Under the pieces are notes generated by a model. It made no database searches and had not been told where the DNA came from. It was given only the letters and a program-made list of their open reading frames with translations. Shown in pieces: positions 25,490 through 34,299 of a stretch of 64,000 bases of DNA. The position numbers and the translations under genes are program-made. The first letter of the stretch is position 1, and each line of letters begins with the position of its first letter. The DNA comes from Kineococcus xinjiangensis (GTDB lineage Bacteria; Actinomycetota; Actinomycetes; Actinomycetales; Kineococcaceae), in the NCBI RefSeq assembly GCF_002934625.1, contig NZ_PTJD01000011.1, positions 1 through 64,000 of the forward strand. Reading direction: 5' to 3'.

Positions 25490-27739
25490 ATGACGGCTCC
25501 CTCCGCAGCCCCGCCGCGCCCGCGCGGCCGCTGGAGCCTCCCCCTCCTCGTGGCCGCCGCCCTCACCGCGCCCGGCCTCGCCGCCGTCCTCGACCCGGCG
25601 TTCCTCGCCACGCCCTTCCCGTGGATCCCCTTCCTCGCCTTCAGCGGCGCGACCACCCTCCTCCTCACCACCCAGGACCCCGCCGACCCGCGCCGCCGCT
25701 ACGGCCGCGTCTCCCTGACGTGGGGCGCCGGCCACCTCGTGGCCGCCCTGCTCCTCCTCAGCGGCGTCGGGGGGCCCCAGGCGAGCATCGCCGTCCTCGC
25801 CGCGACCTTCGCCGGCGTGATCGTCCTCATGCAGTCCGGCCTGCGCCGCATCGCCGCCCCCGGCAGCATCCCCACCCTGCTCATCGACGCGAGCATGCTC
25901 GGCGCCGCCCTCTCCGTCGTCACCTGGCACGTCCTGTCCGCCGTCGGCGCCGTCGACGGCGGCACCGGCCTCCGGCTCGCCGTCCTGGCCCTCCTGCTCG
26001 GCGCCACCCACGTCACCGCCCGCGGCATCCACGCCGCCATCGACGACCCCCGCATGCGCGCCCCCGGGATCGCGCTGGCCGCCTGCGCCCTCGGCGAGCT
26101 CCCCGCCCTCTACGCGATCCTCACCGGCGACCTCCGGATCGGCTGGGTCGGCGCCCTCCTCGTCCTCGCCGGCACCGCCGTCGCAGGCGTCTTCTCCCCC
26201 CACCGCAGGACCGGCCTGCGCAGCGTCGCCGACGGCGCCCTCGCCGAGCACCGCCGCGAGATCGCCTCCCTCATCCCCGGCCCGCTCCTGCTCGCCGACC
26301 TCGCCTGGCTCATCGCCGACCCCGGCTCCACCACCCGCGCGCTCCTCCTCCTCTACGCCCTCACCCTCGTCCTCTACGCCGTCCGCCACTACGAGGCAGC
26401 CCGTGCCTACCTCGCCGTCGCCGGCGACCTGCGCACCCAGGCCCTGCTCGACCGCGGCACCGGCCTCGGCAACCGCCTCGCCCTCACCGAGACCCTCCGC
26501 CAGGTCAGCACCTCCGAGCGCTCCGTCCTCCTCGTGGCCGTCGAGGGCCTCGACAACGTCCGCGACGTCCTCGGCCTCTCCGCCGGCGACGCCGTCCTCG
26601 CCGCCGTCGGCCGCCGCCTCGAGGCCGCCGCACCCTGCGGCGGCGCCTACCGCAGCGGCGACGAGGAGTTCGCCGTCCTCCTCACCGGCGGCACCGACGA
26701 AGCCCGCGCCCTCGCCCCCGCGCTGCTCGACGCCGTCCGCAGCGCCCCCGCGCAGGTGCCCGCCGCCGCCCGCTTCGACCTCGACGCCACCATCGGCCTC
26801 GCCTCCACCAGCGGGCGCCGCTCCCCCGACGCCCCCGACAGCGAGCGCCTCGCCGTCCTCACCGACGCCGCCCTCGCCCTGCGCGGAGCCCGCAGCGGCG
26901 GCAGCGGCACCGTCGCCGCCTTCGACGGGGCCATCGCCGACGCCAACCGGCGCCGCCTCCTCGTCCGCGAGCGCCTCGCCCTGGCGCTGGCCGCCGGCAC
27001 CCTCGACGTGCACTTCCAGCCGGTCGTCGACCTCGACACCGGCGGCGTCGCCAGCTTCGAGGCACTCGCCCGCTGGACCGACGACGTCCTCGGCCGCGTC
27101 AACCCCGTCGAGTTCATCACCGTCGCCGAGGAGGCCAACCTCGTCGTCGCCCTCGGCCAGCACGTCCTCGCCGCCGCCGTGCGGACCGCCGCCGACGCCG
27201 GGGTCTTCGCCGCCGGCGCGAGCCTCGCCGTCAACGTCTCCGTCGTGCAGCTCCACGCGCCCGGCTTCGCCGACGCCGTCCGCGCCGTCCTCACCGACGT
27301 CGGCGTGCCCGCGTCCCAGCTCACGCTGGAGGTCACCGAGTCGGTGTTCCTCGACACCGGCAGCCCCGCCGAGCGCGTCCTGCGCGAGCTCGCCGACACG
27401 GGCGTGCGCATCGCCATCGACGACTTCGGCGCCGGCCACGCCTCCTTCGGCTACCTCGGCCGCTTCCCCGCCCACGTGCTGAAGATCGACCGCTCCCTCA
27501 CCAACACCCTGACGGTGGACTCCGACGGGCAGGTGATCGTCTCCTGCATCGTGGAGCTGGCCACGCAGCTCGGGATGGTCGTCGTCGTCGAGGGCATCGA
27601 GACCGCCGAGCAGGCCGTCATCTGCTCCGCCCTGGGGGCGCAGCGCGGGCAGGGCTGGCTCTTCGAGGCCGCCGTCCCCACCGAGCGCCTCGCAGAGCAG
27701 CTCGACCGGAACTTCGCCTCGGGCGGCGTCCCCGCCTGA
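25490..27739 (+). CDS. Membrane GGDEF-EAL c-di-GMP protein, degenerate GGDEF
   Basis: The 749-residue protein has about seven to eight membrane helices over its first ~290 residues, then a GGDEF domain and an EAL domain. The GGDEF loop reads SGDEEF and the substrate-binding region (EGLDNVRDVLGL) is altered, so cyclase activity is doubtful. The EAL domain keeps the phosphodiesterase residues: FEALARW, NVSVVQLH, LEVTESVF, IDDFGAG, LKIDRSL and VVEGIETAEQ, ending GQGWLFEAA. It is likely a membrane-bound c-di-GMP phosphodiesterase whose GGDEF part is regulatory. Start ATG 25490 gives MTAPSAAPPRPRGRW, a normal N-terminus before the first helix; the ribosome-binding site is weak. It is convergent with the GGDEF gene at 27862. 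Confidence 0.9.
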   Translation: MTAPSAAPPRPRGRWSLPLLVAAALTAPGLAAVLDPAFLATPFPWIPFLAFSGATTLLLTTQDPADPRRRYGRVSLTWGAGHLVAALLLLSGVGGPQASIAVLAATFAGVIVLMQSGLRRIAAPGSIPTLLIDASMLGAALSVVTWHVLSAVGAVDGGTGLRLAVLALLLGATHVTARGIHAAIDDPRMRAPGIALAACALGELPALYAILTGDLRIGWVGALLVLAGTAVAGVFSPHRRTGLRSVADGALAEHRREIASLIPGPLLLADLAWLIADPGSTTRALLLLYALTLVLYAVRHYEAARAYLAVAGDLRTQALLDRGTGLGNRLALTETLRQVSTSERSVLLVAVEGLDNVRDVLGLSAGDAVLAAVGRRLEAAAPCGGAYRSGDEEFAVLLTGGTDEARALAPALLDAVRSAPAQVPAAARFDLDATIGLASTSGRRSPDAPDSERLAVLTDAALALRGARSGGSGTVAAFDGAIADANRRRLLVRERLALALAAGTLDVHFQPVVDLDTGGVASFEALARWTDDVLGRVNPVEFITVAEEANLVVALGQHVLAAAVRTAADAGVFAAGASLAVNVSVVQLHAPGFADAVRAVLTDVGVPASQLTLEVTESVFLDTGSPAERVLRELADTGVRIAIDDFGAGHASFGYLGRFPAHVLKIDRSLTNTLTVDSDGQVIVSCIVELATQLGMVVVVEGIETAEQAVICSALGAQRGQGWLFEAAVPTERLAEQLDRNFASGGVPA

Positions 27740-27765
27740 GGGGCGCCCGGGGCCGTCCTCTCTTC

Positions 27766-27831
27766 CTCCGGAAAGGACCCTTTCCGGGGTCGAGAGGGCC
27801 CGTCCAGGCACGGAAAGGACCCTTTCCGGGG
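27766..27831. repeat. Two copies of the 3'-end palindrome
   Basis: Copies lie at 27766-27789 and 27808-27831, both with centre AC and both with one or two mismatches in the outer left arm (CTCC, GCAC in place of CCCC). They lie between two convergent c-di-GMP genes, 27 bases after one stop and 31 before the other. Confidence 0.88.
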
Positions 27832-27861
27832 TTGATCGGGGCTGGGCGCCCGGGGGCCCCG

Positions 27862-29391
27862 TCAGTCCAGGGCGGCGCTGCGGGCCGCGGCGCGCTTCGC
27901 GTCGTACATGCGGGTGTCGGCCAGCGCCAGGAGCAGGTCCACGGTCTGCTCGTCCGCGATCCCCACCACCTCCGACACCGCCCCCACGCTCGCCGTCAGC
28001 GGCAGCACCGCCGCGCCCACCGCGAACGGCTCCGCCAGCGACCCGAGGATGCAGCCCACCAGCAGGTCCCGGTCCACCGCCGGGTCCGTCACCACCACGG
28101 CGAACTCGTCCCCGCCCAGCCGAGCCGCCGTGCCCCCCGACGGCAGGCACCGCGACAGCCGGGTCCCGACCTCCCGCAGCAGCGCGTCCCCCACCGCGTG
28201 CCCCAGCGTGTCGTTGACGCCCTTGAAGTCGTCCAGGTCCACGAACGCCACCGTCACCGGCACCCCCGACGCCACGGACTCGTCGACGGCCCGCCGCATC
28301 CGGTCCGCGAACAACCCCCGGTTGGCCAGGCCCGTCAGCCCGTCGTAGTGCGCCAGGCGCTGCAGCTCCGCCCGCTGCCGCTGCGTCACCTCCAGCAGCG
28401 TGTGGTTCTCCGCGAGGATCAGCCACTGCCGCCCCAGCACCAGGCACACCAGCACGGCGCTGGCCACCACGACCACCCGGTCCACCGTCGTCCACAGCTG
28501 CCAGACCACCATCGGCGCCGCCAGCAGCAGCGGCACGTACGGCAGCAGCACCGACAGGCGCGAGCGCCCCTCGGGCACCGGATCACCGCGCGGGTCGTCG
28601 TGGCGGGCGGCGGCGGCCAGCCCGAACAGCGCGAACGCCCCCAGCCACGCGTAGTCGGACGCCCCGCCCGTGGCGTACCCGTCCAGGGAGAAGTCGTAGG
28701 TGAAGCCGGCGTCCCCCGCCAGCATCAGCGCTCCCCCCGCCACCAGCAGCCGGGCGGGCACCGAACGCGGGTTGCGCAGCAGCGACAGCAGCAGCACCGT
28801 CAGCAGCACGATGTCGGTGACCGGGTAGGCCAGGGAGAAGAGGAGCGGGACCACCTCCTCCGCGGTGGCCACCATCGCGTCGAGGGAGAGCACCCACGCG
28901 GTGCAGAACAGGGCGCAGGCCATGACGAGGCCGTCGGCGAGGGTCCGCAGCCGCAGCCGCCACGTGCCGTAGCCGCGGTGCACGTACAGCGCCGACACCA
29001 CGGACAGCACGGCGAAGCCCATGAAGCCGGCGTCGGCGACCGACGGGAAGGGCGCCGCGTCGCCGCGCACCACCTCCCGCCACGCCCAGACGACCTGCCC
29101 GGCGGTCCAGCACAGGCACGCCGCCCCCATCAGCACCCACGACTGACGGCGGGCGGACAGCGCGCCGAGATCGTCGAGCTGCCGCCCCACGCGCAGGCAG
29201 GCGAGGCCCGCGACGAGCGCGACGGCGGCCTCCGTGACACCGAAGAGGGCCTGCTCGGCCACGGGCACGCCGACGAGGAGGGCGTCCCCCACCACGACGA
29301 GGACGAGGAGCAGCGCCACGAGGCCGGCCCGCAGCCGCGCCCGGGCGCCGCGCCCGTCCCAGGAGGGTGCCCGCACGGCTCCTGCTCGCAC
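27862..29391 (-). CDS. Membrane diguanylate cyclase (GGDEF)
   Basis: The 509-residue protein has about eight to nine membrane helices (for example LRAGLVALLLVLVVVGDALL, LAYPVTDIVLLTVLLLSLL, VVVVASAVLVCLVLG). A C-terminal GGDEF domain of about 165 residues follows. The catalytic loop is intact (ARLGGDEFAVVV), as are VAFVDLDDFKGVNDTLGH and the closing DTRMYDAKR. The inhibitory I-site RxxD five residues before GGDEF is absent (SGGT there), so product inhibition by that route is unlikely. The membrane part resembles MHYT/MASE-like sensors only in general topology; no name is justified. Start is uncertain: GTG 29391 or GTG 29376. A promoter candidate lies at 29466-29494. Confidence 0.88.
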   Translation of the reverse strand: MRAGAVRAPSWDGRGARARLRAGLVALLLVLVVVGDALLVGVPVAEQALFGVTEAAVALVAGLACLRVGRQLDDLGALSARRQSWVLMGAACLCWTAGQVVWAWREVVRGDAAPFPSVADAGFMGFAVLSVVSALYVHRGYGTWRLRLRTLADGLVMACALFCTAWVLSLDAMVATAEEVVPLLFSLAYPVTDIVLLTVLLLSLLRNPRSVPARLLVAGGALMLAGDAGFTYDFSLDGYATGGASDYAWLGAFALFGLAAAARHDDPRGDPVPEGRSRLSVLLPYVPLLLAAPMVVWQLWTTVDRVVVVASAVLVCLVLGRQWLILAENHTLLEVTQRQRAELQRLAHYDGLTGLANRGLFADRMRRAVDESVASGVPVTVAFVDLDDFKGVNDTLGHAVGDALLREVGTRLSRCLPSGGTAARLGGDEFAVVVTDPAVDRDLLVGCILGSLAEPFAVGAAVLPLTASVGAVSEVVGIADEQTVDLLLALADTRMYDAKRAAARSAALD

Positions 29392-29465
29392 TCCCCACCC
29401 CCTGCACCCACCTGCACCCGCCTGCGCCAAGCCAACAGCATGACGCGCCCGAGCGTCACGCGGGG

Positions 29466-29494
29466 TAGATATAGGCACAACTGTGCGTCGCCAA
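29466..29494 (-). promoter_or_regulatory. Promoter of the GGDEF gene with operator-like spacer
   Basis: On the minus strand, -35 TTGGCG (29494-29489), a 17-base spacer and -10 TATCTA (29471-29466) form the most consensus-like promoter here. The spacer holds a palindrome GCACA-AC-TGTGC (29475-29486) that could be a repressor or activator site. Confidence 0.5.
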
Positions 29495-29555
29495 AGGTGG
29501 GCGTCTGCCCATCCCGCGCCCGGTTGGGCCGCCACCACCGGGGTACTGCCGCCGC

Positions 29556-30362
29556 ATGCCCGCCCCCCGCGCCCTGGAGCTGACGTTCATCGGCACCGCC
29601 ACGGTGCTGCTGCGCTACGGCGACCTCACCCTCCTCACCGACCCCAACTTCCTCCACCGCGGCCAGTACGCCTGGCTCGGCAAGGGCCTCGTCGCCCGGC
29701 GCCTCACCGACCCCGCCCTGCGCGTGGAGGAGCTCCCGCCCCTCGACGGCCTGCTCCTGTCCCACCTGCACGGCGACCACTTCGACCGCGTCGCCCGCCG
29801 CGGCCTGCGCAGCGACCTGCCCGTGCTCACCACCCCGCACGCGGCCCGCCGCCTCGCCGCCTGGCACGGGATGACCGACGTGCGGGGGCTGCGCACCTGG
29901 GAGAGCGCGGAACTGGTGTCCGGCGGGACGCGGGTGCGGGCCACCGCCGCCCCGGGACGGCACGCCCGCGGGGCGCTGCAGGGGGTGCTGCCGCCGGTGA
30001 TGGGCTCCCTGCTGGAGTTCGGGCCCGCCGGCGGGGGCACCGAGTTCACCCTCTACCTCACCGGCGACACCCTGCTGGTGGAGGAGATCCGCGAGATCCC
30101 CCGCCGCTACCCGGGCATCGACGCCGCCGTCGTCCACCTCGGCGGCACCACCCTGCCGGGCGGCCTCGTGGTGACCATGGACGGGGCGGAGGGTGCCGAC
30201 CTCGTCGACCTGGTGCGCCCGCGGCAGACCGTGCCGGTCCACTACGACGACTACGGGGTGTTCCGCTCCCCGCTGAGCGACTTCCGGGCCGAGGCGGAGC
30301 GGCGCGGCTGGGCCGACGACGTGCGGTGGGTGGCGCGCGGGGAGACCGTGACCCTGACCTGA
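29556..30362 (+). CDS. Metallo-beta-lactamase-fold hydrolase
   Basis: The 268-residue protein has the MBL-fold metal motif H-x-H-x-D-H (LSHLHGDHFDRV, about 72-83), LTFIGTATVLLRYGDLTLLTDPNF at the start, YLTGDTLLVEEI with the bridging Asp, and VPVHYDDYGVFRSPL with a late His. The layout is that of the UlaG-like/L-ascorbate-6-phosphate-lactonase-related family found widely in bacteria. Substrate is unknown. The ATG start follows a short gap from the divergent GGDEF gene. It is convergent with the HATPase gene, with the duplicated 49-base element in between. Confidence 0.88.
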   Translation: MPAPRALELTFIGTATVLLRYGDLTLLTDPNFLHRGQYAWLGKGLVARRLTDPALRVEELPPLDGLLLSHLHGDHFDRVARRGLRSDLPVLTTPHAARRLAAWHGMTDVRGLRTWESAELVSGGTRVRATAAPGRHARGALQGVLPPVMGSLLEFGPAGGGTEFTLYLTGDTLLVEEIREIPRRYPGIDAAVVHLGGTTLPGGLVVTMDGAEGADLVDLVRPRQTVPVHYDDYGVFRSPLSDFRAEAERRGWADDVRWVARGETVTLT

Positions 30363-30373
30363 GGCGCGGGCGC

Positions 30374-30495
30374 GGGGACGTTGCGCAGGCGACGCGCCGG
30401 CGTGTCACGGCCGAACGTCCCCGCCTCAGCCCTGCCCGCCCGACATGGGGACGTTGCGCAGGCGGCGCGCCGGCGTGTCACGGCCGAACGTCCCC
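30374..30495. repeat. Duplicated 49-base element with inverted ends
   Basis: Two 49-base copies (30374-30422 and 30447-30495) differ at a single base and are separated by 24 bases. Each starts GGGGACGTT and ends AACGTCCCC, a 9-base terminal inverted repeat. They fill the gap between two convergent genes, 11 bases past one stop and about 33 from the other. A transcript-end or dispersed-repeat role is inferred from position. Confidence 0.88.
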
Positions 30496-30527
30496 GCCCA
30501 GCCCCGGCGCGGCCGGGCGCGGGAGGG

Positions 30528-30962
30528 TCAGGTGCCGTCGGGGAAGACCGGGCACTCGCCGCGGTCGAACGCAGCGGCGTCCTCGGGGTCGATCTCCACC
30601 CACACCAGCTTCCCGTGCGGGGTGCTCTCCACCCCCCAGCGCGAGCTCAGCGTCTGCACCAGCAGCATCCCCCGCCCCCCGGTGTCCGAGGGCCCCGCCG
30701 TCGCCAGCTGCGGCGGGCGGGGGCTGGAGTCCGTCACCTCCAGCCGCAGCGCCGACTGCCGCACGGTGCACGTCAGCGTGGCGGGCGGGGTGGCGTGCAG
30801 CACCGCGTTGCCCACGAGCTCGCTCACCAGCAGCGAGGCGAGCTCCTCCATGCCCGGCGGCGGCGCGTCGTCGAGCACCACCTCCCGCACCCGGCGGCGC
30901 GCCATCGAGGGGGCGCGACCGTCCGCGGGCAGCTGGATGATGCGACGGGGCTCTGGCTCCAC
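30528..30962 (-). CDS. Anti-sigma-type HATPase (RsbW/SpoIIAB-like)
   Basis: The 144-residue, single-domain GHKL ATPase resembles anti-sigma regulatory factors. The N-box is visible (LASLLVSELVGNAVLHA, Glu and Asn conserved), as are a D-box (LRLEVTDSSP) and a G-box (GGRGMLLVQTLSSRWGV). Such proteins bind and phosphorylate STAS antagonists and may sequester a sigma factor. Many in actinobacteria are orphans like this one. A STAS protein encoded at 40201 and two SpoIIE phosphatases in the window are candidate partners; this is inference. The start is GTG 30962, with no strong ribosome-binding site. Confidence 0.85.
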   Translation of the reverse strand: MEPEPRRIIQLPADGRAPSMARRRVREVVLDDAPPPGMEELASLLVSELVGNAVLHATPPATLTCTVRQSALRLEVTDSSPRPPQLATAGPSDTGGRGMLLVQTLSSRWGVESTPHGKLVWVEIDPEDAAAFDRGECPVFPDGT

Positions 30963-31021
30963 GCCGACCTGTTACCCAGCGCGCCCGGCATCTCACACCT
31001 GCGGAACGCCGCCGGGCGGGC

Positions 31022-31432
31022 TCAGGCCTGCGCCGCGCCGCCCCCGGCGGGCCGGTCGCCGTCCTCCACCGGGCGCATCCCCAGCGCCAGCAGCGGCTCG
31101 GACATCGCGCGCTGCCACCACGCCACGCCCCCGGCGAGCACCAGCAGCAGCGCCACCAGCGCCAGCGGCCAGGAGTCCCACCAGAAGGCCAGCACGACGA
31201 GGACGATGCCCGCCGCGGGCAGCACCACCGGCGGCACCTTGTTCCACCAGGTCGGCTGCAGCGTCGCCGCCGCGTACCACCACGCGACCACGGCGACCCG
31301 CTCGTCCGGGTGGCGGCGTCCCCGCCGGGCCAGCGCCAGGGCCTCGCGGCGGTCCTCCGGCGCCAGGGCGTGGAACGCCCGCGCGGCGTTGATGCGGCGC
31401 TCCCTGTCCATCGCTGGGCCCACCAGGGCCAT
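31022..31432 (-). CDS. Small two-helix membrane protein
   Basis: The 136-residue product of unknown function has an N-terminal Arg-rich helical region (DRERRINAARAFHALAPEDRREALALARRG). Two closely spaced membrane helices follow (VVLPAAGIVLVVLAFWW, LALVALLLVLAGGVAWW), then an acidic Gly/Ala tail. It is Trp-rich around the membrane edge. AGGAGGAACGGC precedes the ATG at 31432 and supports that start. Downstream lies the HATPase gene (gap 59 bases) in the same orientation, so they may share a transcript. I do not recognise a family. Confidence 0.7.
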   Translation of the reverse strand: MALVGPAMDRERRINAARAFHALAPEDRREALALARRGRRHPDERVAVVAWWYAAATLQPTWWNKVPPVVLPAAGIVLVVLAFWWDSWPLALVALLLVLAGGVAWWQRAMSEPLLALGMRPVEDGDRPAGGGAAQA

Positions 31433-31496
31433 GCCGTTCCTCCTGCCACCGTCGTCGGCCGCTGCGTCGTCCGCCCCGGCGGTGCGGCCGGGGACG

Positions 31497-31589
31497 CGGA
31501 GGGCGAGGGATTCGAACCCCCGAGGACGGGTTGGGTACCGCCCTAGCGGTTTTCAAGACCGCCGCCTTCAACCACTCGGCCAGCCCTCC
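31497..31589 (-). tRNA. tRNA-Ser(UGA)
   Basis: Read on the minus strand, acceptor arm GGAGGGC pairs with GCCCTCC. The D-arm is GCCGAGTGG-TTGAAGGC, and the anticodon stem-loop GCGGTCTTGAAAACCGC has anticodon TGA. A long class-II variable arm follows, then T-loop GGTTCGAATCC and discriminator G. CCA is not encoded. The length (93) and long variable arm are typical of serine tRNA. Confidence 0.95.
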
Positions 31590-31631
31590 CTGCGGGCGGG
31601 CCCGCAGGGCCCCAGTCTGCCACCGGAGCAC

Positions 31632-31668
31632 GTCCGCCCCGCCCGCGGGAGACGCGGACGGGGCGGAC
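31632..31668 (-). terminator. Terminator of the chemoreceptor gene
   Basis: A 16-bp stem with one mismatch (GTCCGCCCCG-CCCGCG and its complement) and a five-base loop lies 18 bases after the chemoreceptor stop, between it and the tRNA. A second hairpin (CCTGCGGG-CGGG-CCCGCAGG, 31589-31608) directly abuts the tRNA 5' end. Confidence 0.8.
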
Positions 31669-31685
31669 CGAGCGGGACGGGCGGG

Positions 31686-33266
31686 TCAGGAGGAGAAGAC
31701 CCGCACCGCCTCCTGCAGCTTCGAGGACGTCTCCGCCAGGTCCCGGGCCGCGGAGCGGATCGCGGTCAGGTCGTCGGAGGTGCGCCGCGCGGCGTCCACC
31801 ACGCCGTCCAGCGTCACGACGATCTCCCGGCCGTTGTCCGCGGCCCTCGCGACGTCGCGCACCATCTCCTGGGTGGACAGGTTCTGCGTGTGCACGGCCT
31901 CGGTGATCGTGCCCTGGTACTGGTCGATGCGGCTGACGATCCCGGAGATGTCCGCGATGAGGGCGGTGGCCTGGGAGACCGCGCCCTGGATGGCGATGAC
32001 CCGCCCGGAGATCTGCTCGGTGGCCTGCGCGGTCCCCTGCGCCAGGTCCTTCACCTCACCGGCGACCACGGCGAAGCCCTTGCCCGCGTCACCGGCACGG
32101 GCCGCCTCGATGGTGGCGTTCAGGGCGAGCAGGTTCGTCTGCTCCGCGATGGAGGTGATGACCTTCACGACGTCGCCGATCTCCGCGGAGGAGCGGCCCA
32201 GGTCGGCGACCGCGCGGCTGGTCGTCGCCGCCACGTCCACGGCCTCCTGCGCGATGCCGGCCACGGCGCGGGCGTTGTGGCCGATCTCCACGATGGAGTC
32301 CCCGACGCGCTCGGCGCCCTCGGAGACGGCGCAGATGGTGGCGCTGATGTCCTGGGCGCTGCCCGCCACGGCGACCGCCCGGCCGCTGGTCCGCTCGGCG
32401 TGCTCGGCGATCTGGTCGCTGCTGCGCACGAGCTGGGAGGCGGCGGAGTCCAGGTCGGCGGCGGCGGCGGTCACGTCGCGGACCACGCCGTCGGCCCGGT
32501 CGAGGGTGGCGTTGAGGGCGACGGCGAGCTGCTCCAGCTCGGTCTCGCCCCGGCCCGTGTCCAGGCGCACGCTGAGGTCGCCGGCGGCGAGGACGTCGGT
32601 GGCGCGGCGGATCGGCCGCACGATGCTGCGGCCCACCGCCAGGCAGACGAGCACGCAGACCACGAGCAGGCCCAGGGCCCCGAGCGCGAGGCGCTTGGCG
32701 TCCTCGAGGGCGGCGGCGGAGACGGTGTCGACGTAGACGCCGGAGCCGACGACCCAGCCCCACGGCGCGTAGCCCGCGACGTAGGAGATCTTCGGCTGCG
32801 GCTCCTCGGCGTCCGGCTTGGGCCACTGGTAGCCCACGAAGCCGGCCCCGTCCTTGCGGACGACCTCGGCCATCTCCACGAACAGCTTCTTGCCGTCGGG
32901 GTCGGCGTTGCCGGACAGGTCCTTGCCGTCGAGCTCCGGCTTGATGGGGTGCATGACCATCGTCGGGCCCATGTCGTTGACCCAGAAGTACTCCTTGCCG
33001 CTGTAGCGCAGCGTCTTGAGCACGGCGATGGCGGCGGCCTTGGCCTCCTCCTCGCTCAGGCGGCCGGCCTCGGCCTCGGCCCCGTAGTGGCTGACGACCC
33101 CGAGGGCGGTCTCCACGACGTTGCGGGTGGCGGCCTCGCGCTCGGCCATGATCCGGTCGCGGATCTGGAAGCCGGCGATGGCTGCGACACCGGCCATCCC
33201 GATGGCGGCGACGAGGACGATGACGAGCAGACGTGCGGCGATCGACCGCACTCCCGAGTGCTTCAT
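31686..33266 (-). CDS. Methyl-accepting chemotaxis protein, Cache sensor
   Basis: The 526-residue transmembrane chemoreceptor has membrane helix 1 at about 8-30 and an extracytoplasmic single-Cache domain of about 150 residues ([43 protein letters not shown]). Membrane helix 2 is near 190-212 ([19 protein letters not shown]), followed by HAMP ([22 protein letters not shown]) and the signalling coiled coil. The hairpin tip is canonical ([20 protein letters not shown], then [15 protein letters not shown]). The ligand is probably a small organic acid or amine, as for sCache_2 receptors. No C-terminal NWETF-like tether is present. ATG 33266 has GAAGTGG before it and starts just before helix 1. 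The promoter candidate at 33317 resembles those of cheA and cheB. Confidence 0.93.
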   Translation of the reverse strand: MKHSGVRSIAARLLVIVLVAAIGMAGVAAIAGFQIRDRIMAEREAATRNVVETALGVVSHYGAEAEAGRLSEEEAKAAAIAVLKTLRYSGKEYFWVNDMGPTMVMHPIKPELDGKDLSGNADPDGKKLFVEMAEVVRKDGAGFVGYQWPKPDAEEPQPKISYVAGYAPWGWVVGSGVYVDTVSAAALEDAKRLALGALGLLVVCVLVCLAVGRSIVRPIRRATDVLAAGDLSVRLDTGRGETELEQLAVALNATLDRADGVVRDVTAAAADLDSAASQLVRSSDQIAEHAERTSGRAVAVAGSAQDISATICAVSEGAERVGDSIVEIGHNARAVAGIAQEAVDVAATTSRAVADLGRSSAEIGDVVKVITSIAEQTNLLALNATIEAARAGDAGKGFAVVAGEVKDLAQGTAQATEQISGRVIAIQGAVSQATALIADISGIVSRIDQYQGTITEAVHTQNLSTQEMVRDVARAADNGREIVVTLDGVVDAARRTSDDLTAIRSAARDLAETSSKLQEAVRVFSS

Positions 33267-33316
33267 GAGCCACTTCCCAGACCGGGCGCCCCAGCAGCGC
33301 CACCTCTCCCGACACT

Positions 33317-33343
33317 GTCGGCGCACGCGCGGACCGCCTTGAG
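33317..33343 (-). promoter_or_regulatory. Motility-sigma-like promoter of the chemoreceptor gene
   Basis: On the minus strand CTCA (33343-33340), 17 bases, GCCGAC (33322-33317). This is close to the TTCA-N16-GCCGAT pattern before cheB and cheA. As I recall, it also resembles the FliA-type consensus CTCA-N15-17-GCCGAA reported for motile Actinoplanes. Confidence 0.5.
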
Positions 33344-33414
33344 GACGGCGCCCGTCCAGGGGGAGGCGTCCTGGGATAGCGTCGCGCGACCGACCCCGAG
33401 AAGCCGGAGCCCGA

Positions 33415-34137
33415 GTGCGCACGATCGTCGTCCTGCCGACGTACCAGGAAGCGGAGAACATCGCCGGCATCATCGCCGCCGTGCTGGCGTCGCCGGTCGC
33501 GCCGGACGTCCTCGTGGTCGACGACTCCTCCCCGGACGGCACGGGCGACGTGGTGCGCGGCGTCGCCGCCGGTCTGCCCGAGGGCCGGGTGCGGCTGCTC
33601 ACCCGCCCCGTCAAGGAGGGCCTGGGGGCCGCCTACCGGTCGGGCTTCGCGCAGGCCGTCGCCCTCGGCTACGACGCCGTGGTGCAGATGGACGCCGACG
33701 GCTCCCACCCCGTCAGCGCGCTCGTGCCGATGGCCGCGGCCCTCGCCGGCGGTGCGGACCTGGTGCTGGGCTCGCGCTACGTGCCGGGCGGCGCGGTCGA
33801 CGACGCCTGGCCCTGGTACCGGCGGCTGCTGTCGCGGGGCGGCAACGTCTACGCCCGGGTGCTGCTGCGCTCGGACATCACCGACCTGACCGGCGGGTTC
33901 AAGATGTGGCGGGCGTCGCTGCTGGCCCGCCTCGACCTGGACTCGCTGACCGCCGCCGGCTACGCCTTCCAGATCCAGACGACCCTGGCCGCGCTGGAGC
34001 TCGGCGCCCGCACGGCGCAGGTGCCGATCCTCTTCACCGAGCGCACCCGCGGCTCGTCGAAGATGTCCCGCTCGATCGTCGCCGAGGCGATGGTGGCGGT
34101 GGTGCGGATGCGCCGGCACGGGGCGAAGCTGCGCTGA
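33415..34137 (+). CDS. Polyprenol-phosphate mannosyltransferase-like GT2 enzyme
   Basis: The 240-residue family-2 glycosyltransferase resembles actinobacterial polyprenol monophosphomannose synthase (Ppm1, dolichol-phosphate-mannose synthase type). Motifs in order: [26 protein letters not shown] (nucleotide/metal site), [11 protein letters not shown] (D-x-D type), [30 protein letters not shown] and [10 protein letters not shown] (R-x-x-G-x-S-K-M). This is the full family signature. It has no membrane domain, so it works as a peripheral enzyme and would supply lipid-linked mannose for wall glycans or protein mannosylation. GTG 33415 is the start. No operon partner is next to it. Confidence 0.92.
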   Translation: MRTIVVLPTYQEAENIAGIIAAVLASPVAPDVLVVDDSSPDGTGDVVRGVAAGLPEGRVRLLTRPVKEGLGAAYRSGFAQAVALGYDAVVQMDADGSHPVSALVPMAAALAGGADLVLGSRYVPGGAVDDAWPWYRRLLSRGGNVYARVLLRSDITDLTGGFKMWRASLLARLDLDSLTAAGYAFQIQTTLAALELGARTAQVPILFTERTRGSSKMSRSIVAEAMVAVVRMRRHGAKLR

Positions 34138-34151
34138 CGGCGCCGCCCGCG

Positions 34152-34169
34152 GTCCCCACCTGCGGGGAC
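34152..34169 (+). terminator. Weak hairpin after the mannosyltransferase
   Basis: GTCCCC-ACCTGC-GGGGAC, a six-bp stem, lies 15 bases after the stop codon. It is plausible but short. Confidence 0.4.
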
Positions 34170-34257
34170 GCTCCGCTCCGGTCGCGGGCCGGGAACCGCG
34201 GTGGGACCCTGTGCGCCACCACCGGGCAGCGCAGATGCCGTCCGGCGATCGTCGAAC

Positions 34258-34278
34258 GGGGCGGCGGTCCGCCGCCCC
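34258..34278 (+). promoter_or_regulatory. Hairpin just before the EAL-gene ribosome-binding site
   Basis: GGGGCGGC-GGTCC-GCCGCCCC is an 8-bp perfect stem ending seven bases before the GGAGGGGGG ribosome-binding site of the EAL gene. It could affect ribosome access or be incidental in GC-rich DNA. Confidence 0.35.
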
Positions 34279-34299
34279 GTGCGCGGAGGGGGGCCCGTC

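Noticed and set aside
25286-28495. Long minus-strand open frame of about 1070 codons
   Set aside because: It is antisense to the GGDEF-EAL gene and extends across the palindromes. Its product is a Gly/Glu/Ala-rich shadow without recognisable domains.
27862-29391. I-site (RxxD) in the GGDEF protein
   Set aside because: The position five residues before GGDEF reads SGGT, so no inhibitory site is claimed.
30374-30495. Tandem 49-base copies considered as a transposon end or integration site
   Set aside because: No transposase or integrase gene, target duplication or tRNA fragment is present. Kept only as a repeat.
31022-31589. tRNA-Ser flank considered as a genomic-island attachment site
   Set aside because: No integrase and no second copy of the tRNA 3' end were seen. 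Genes on both sides look like resident genes.
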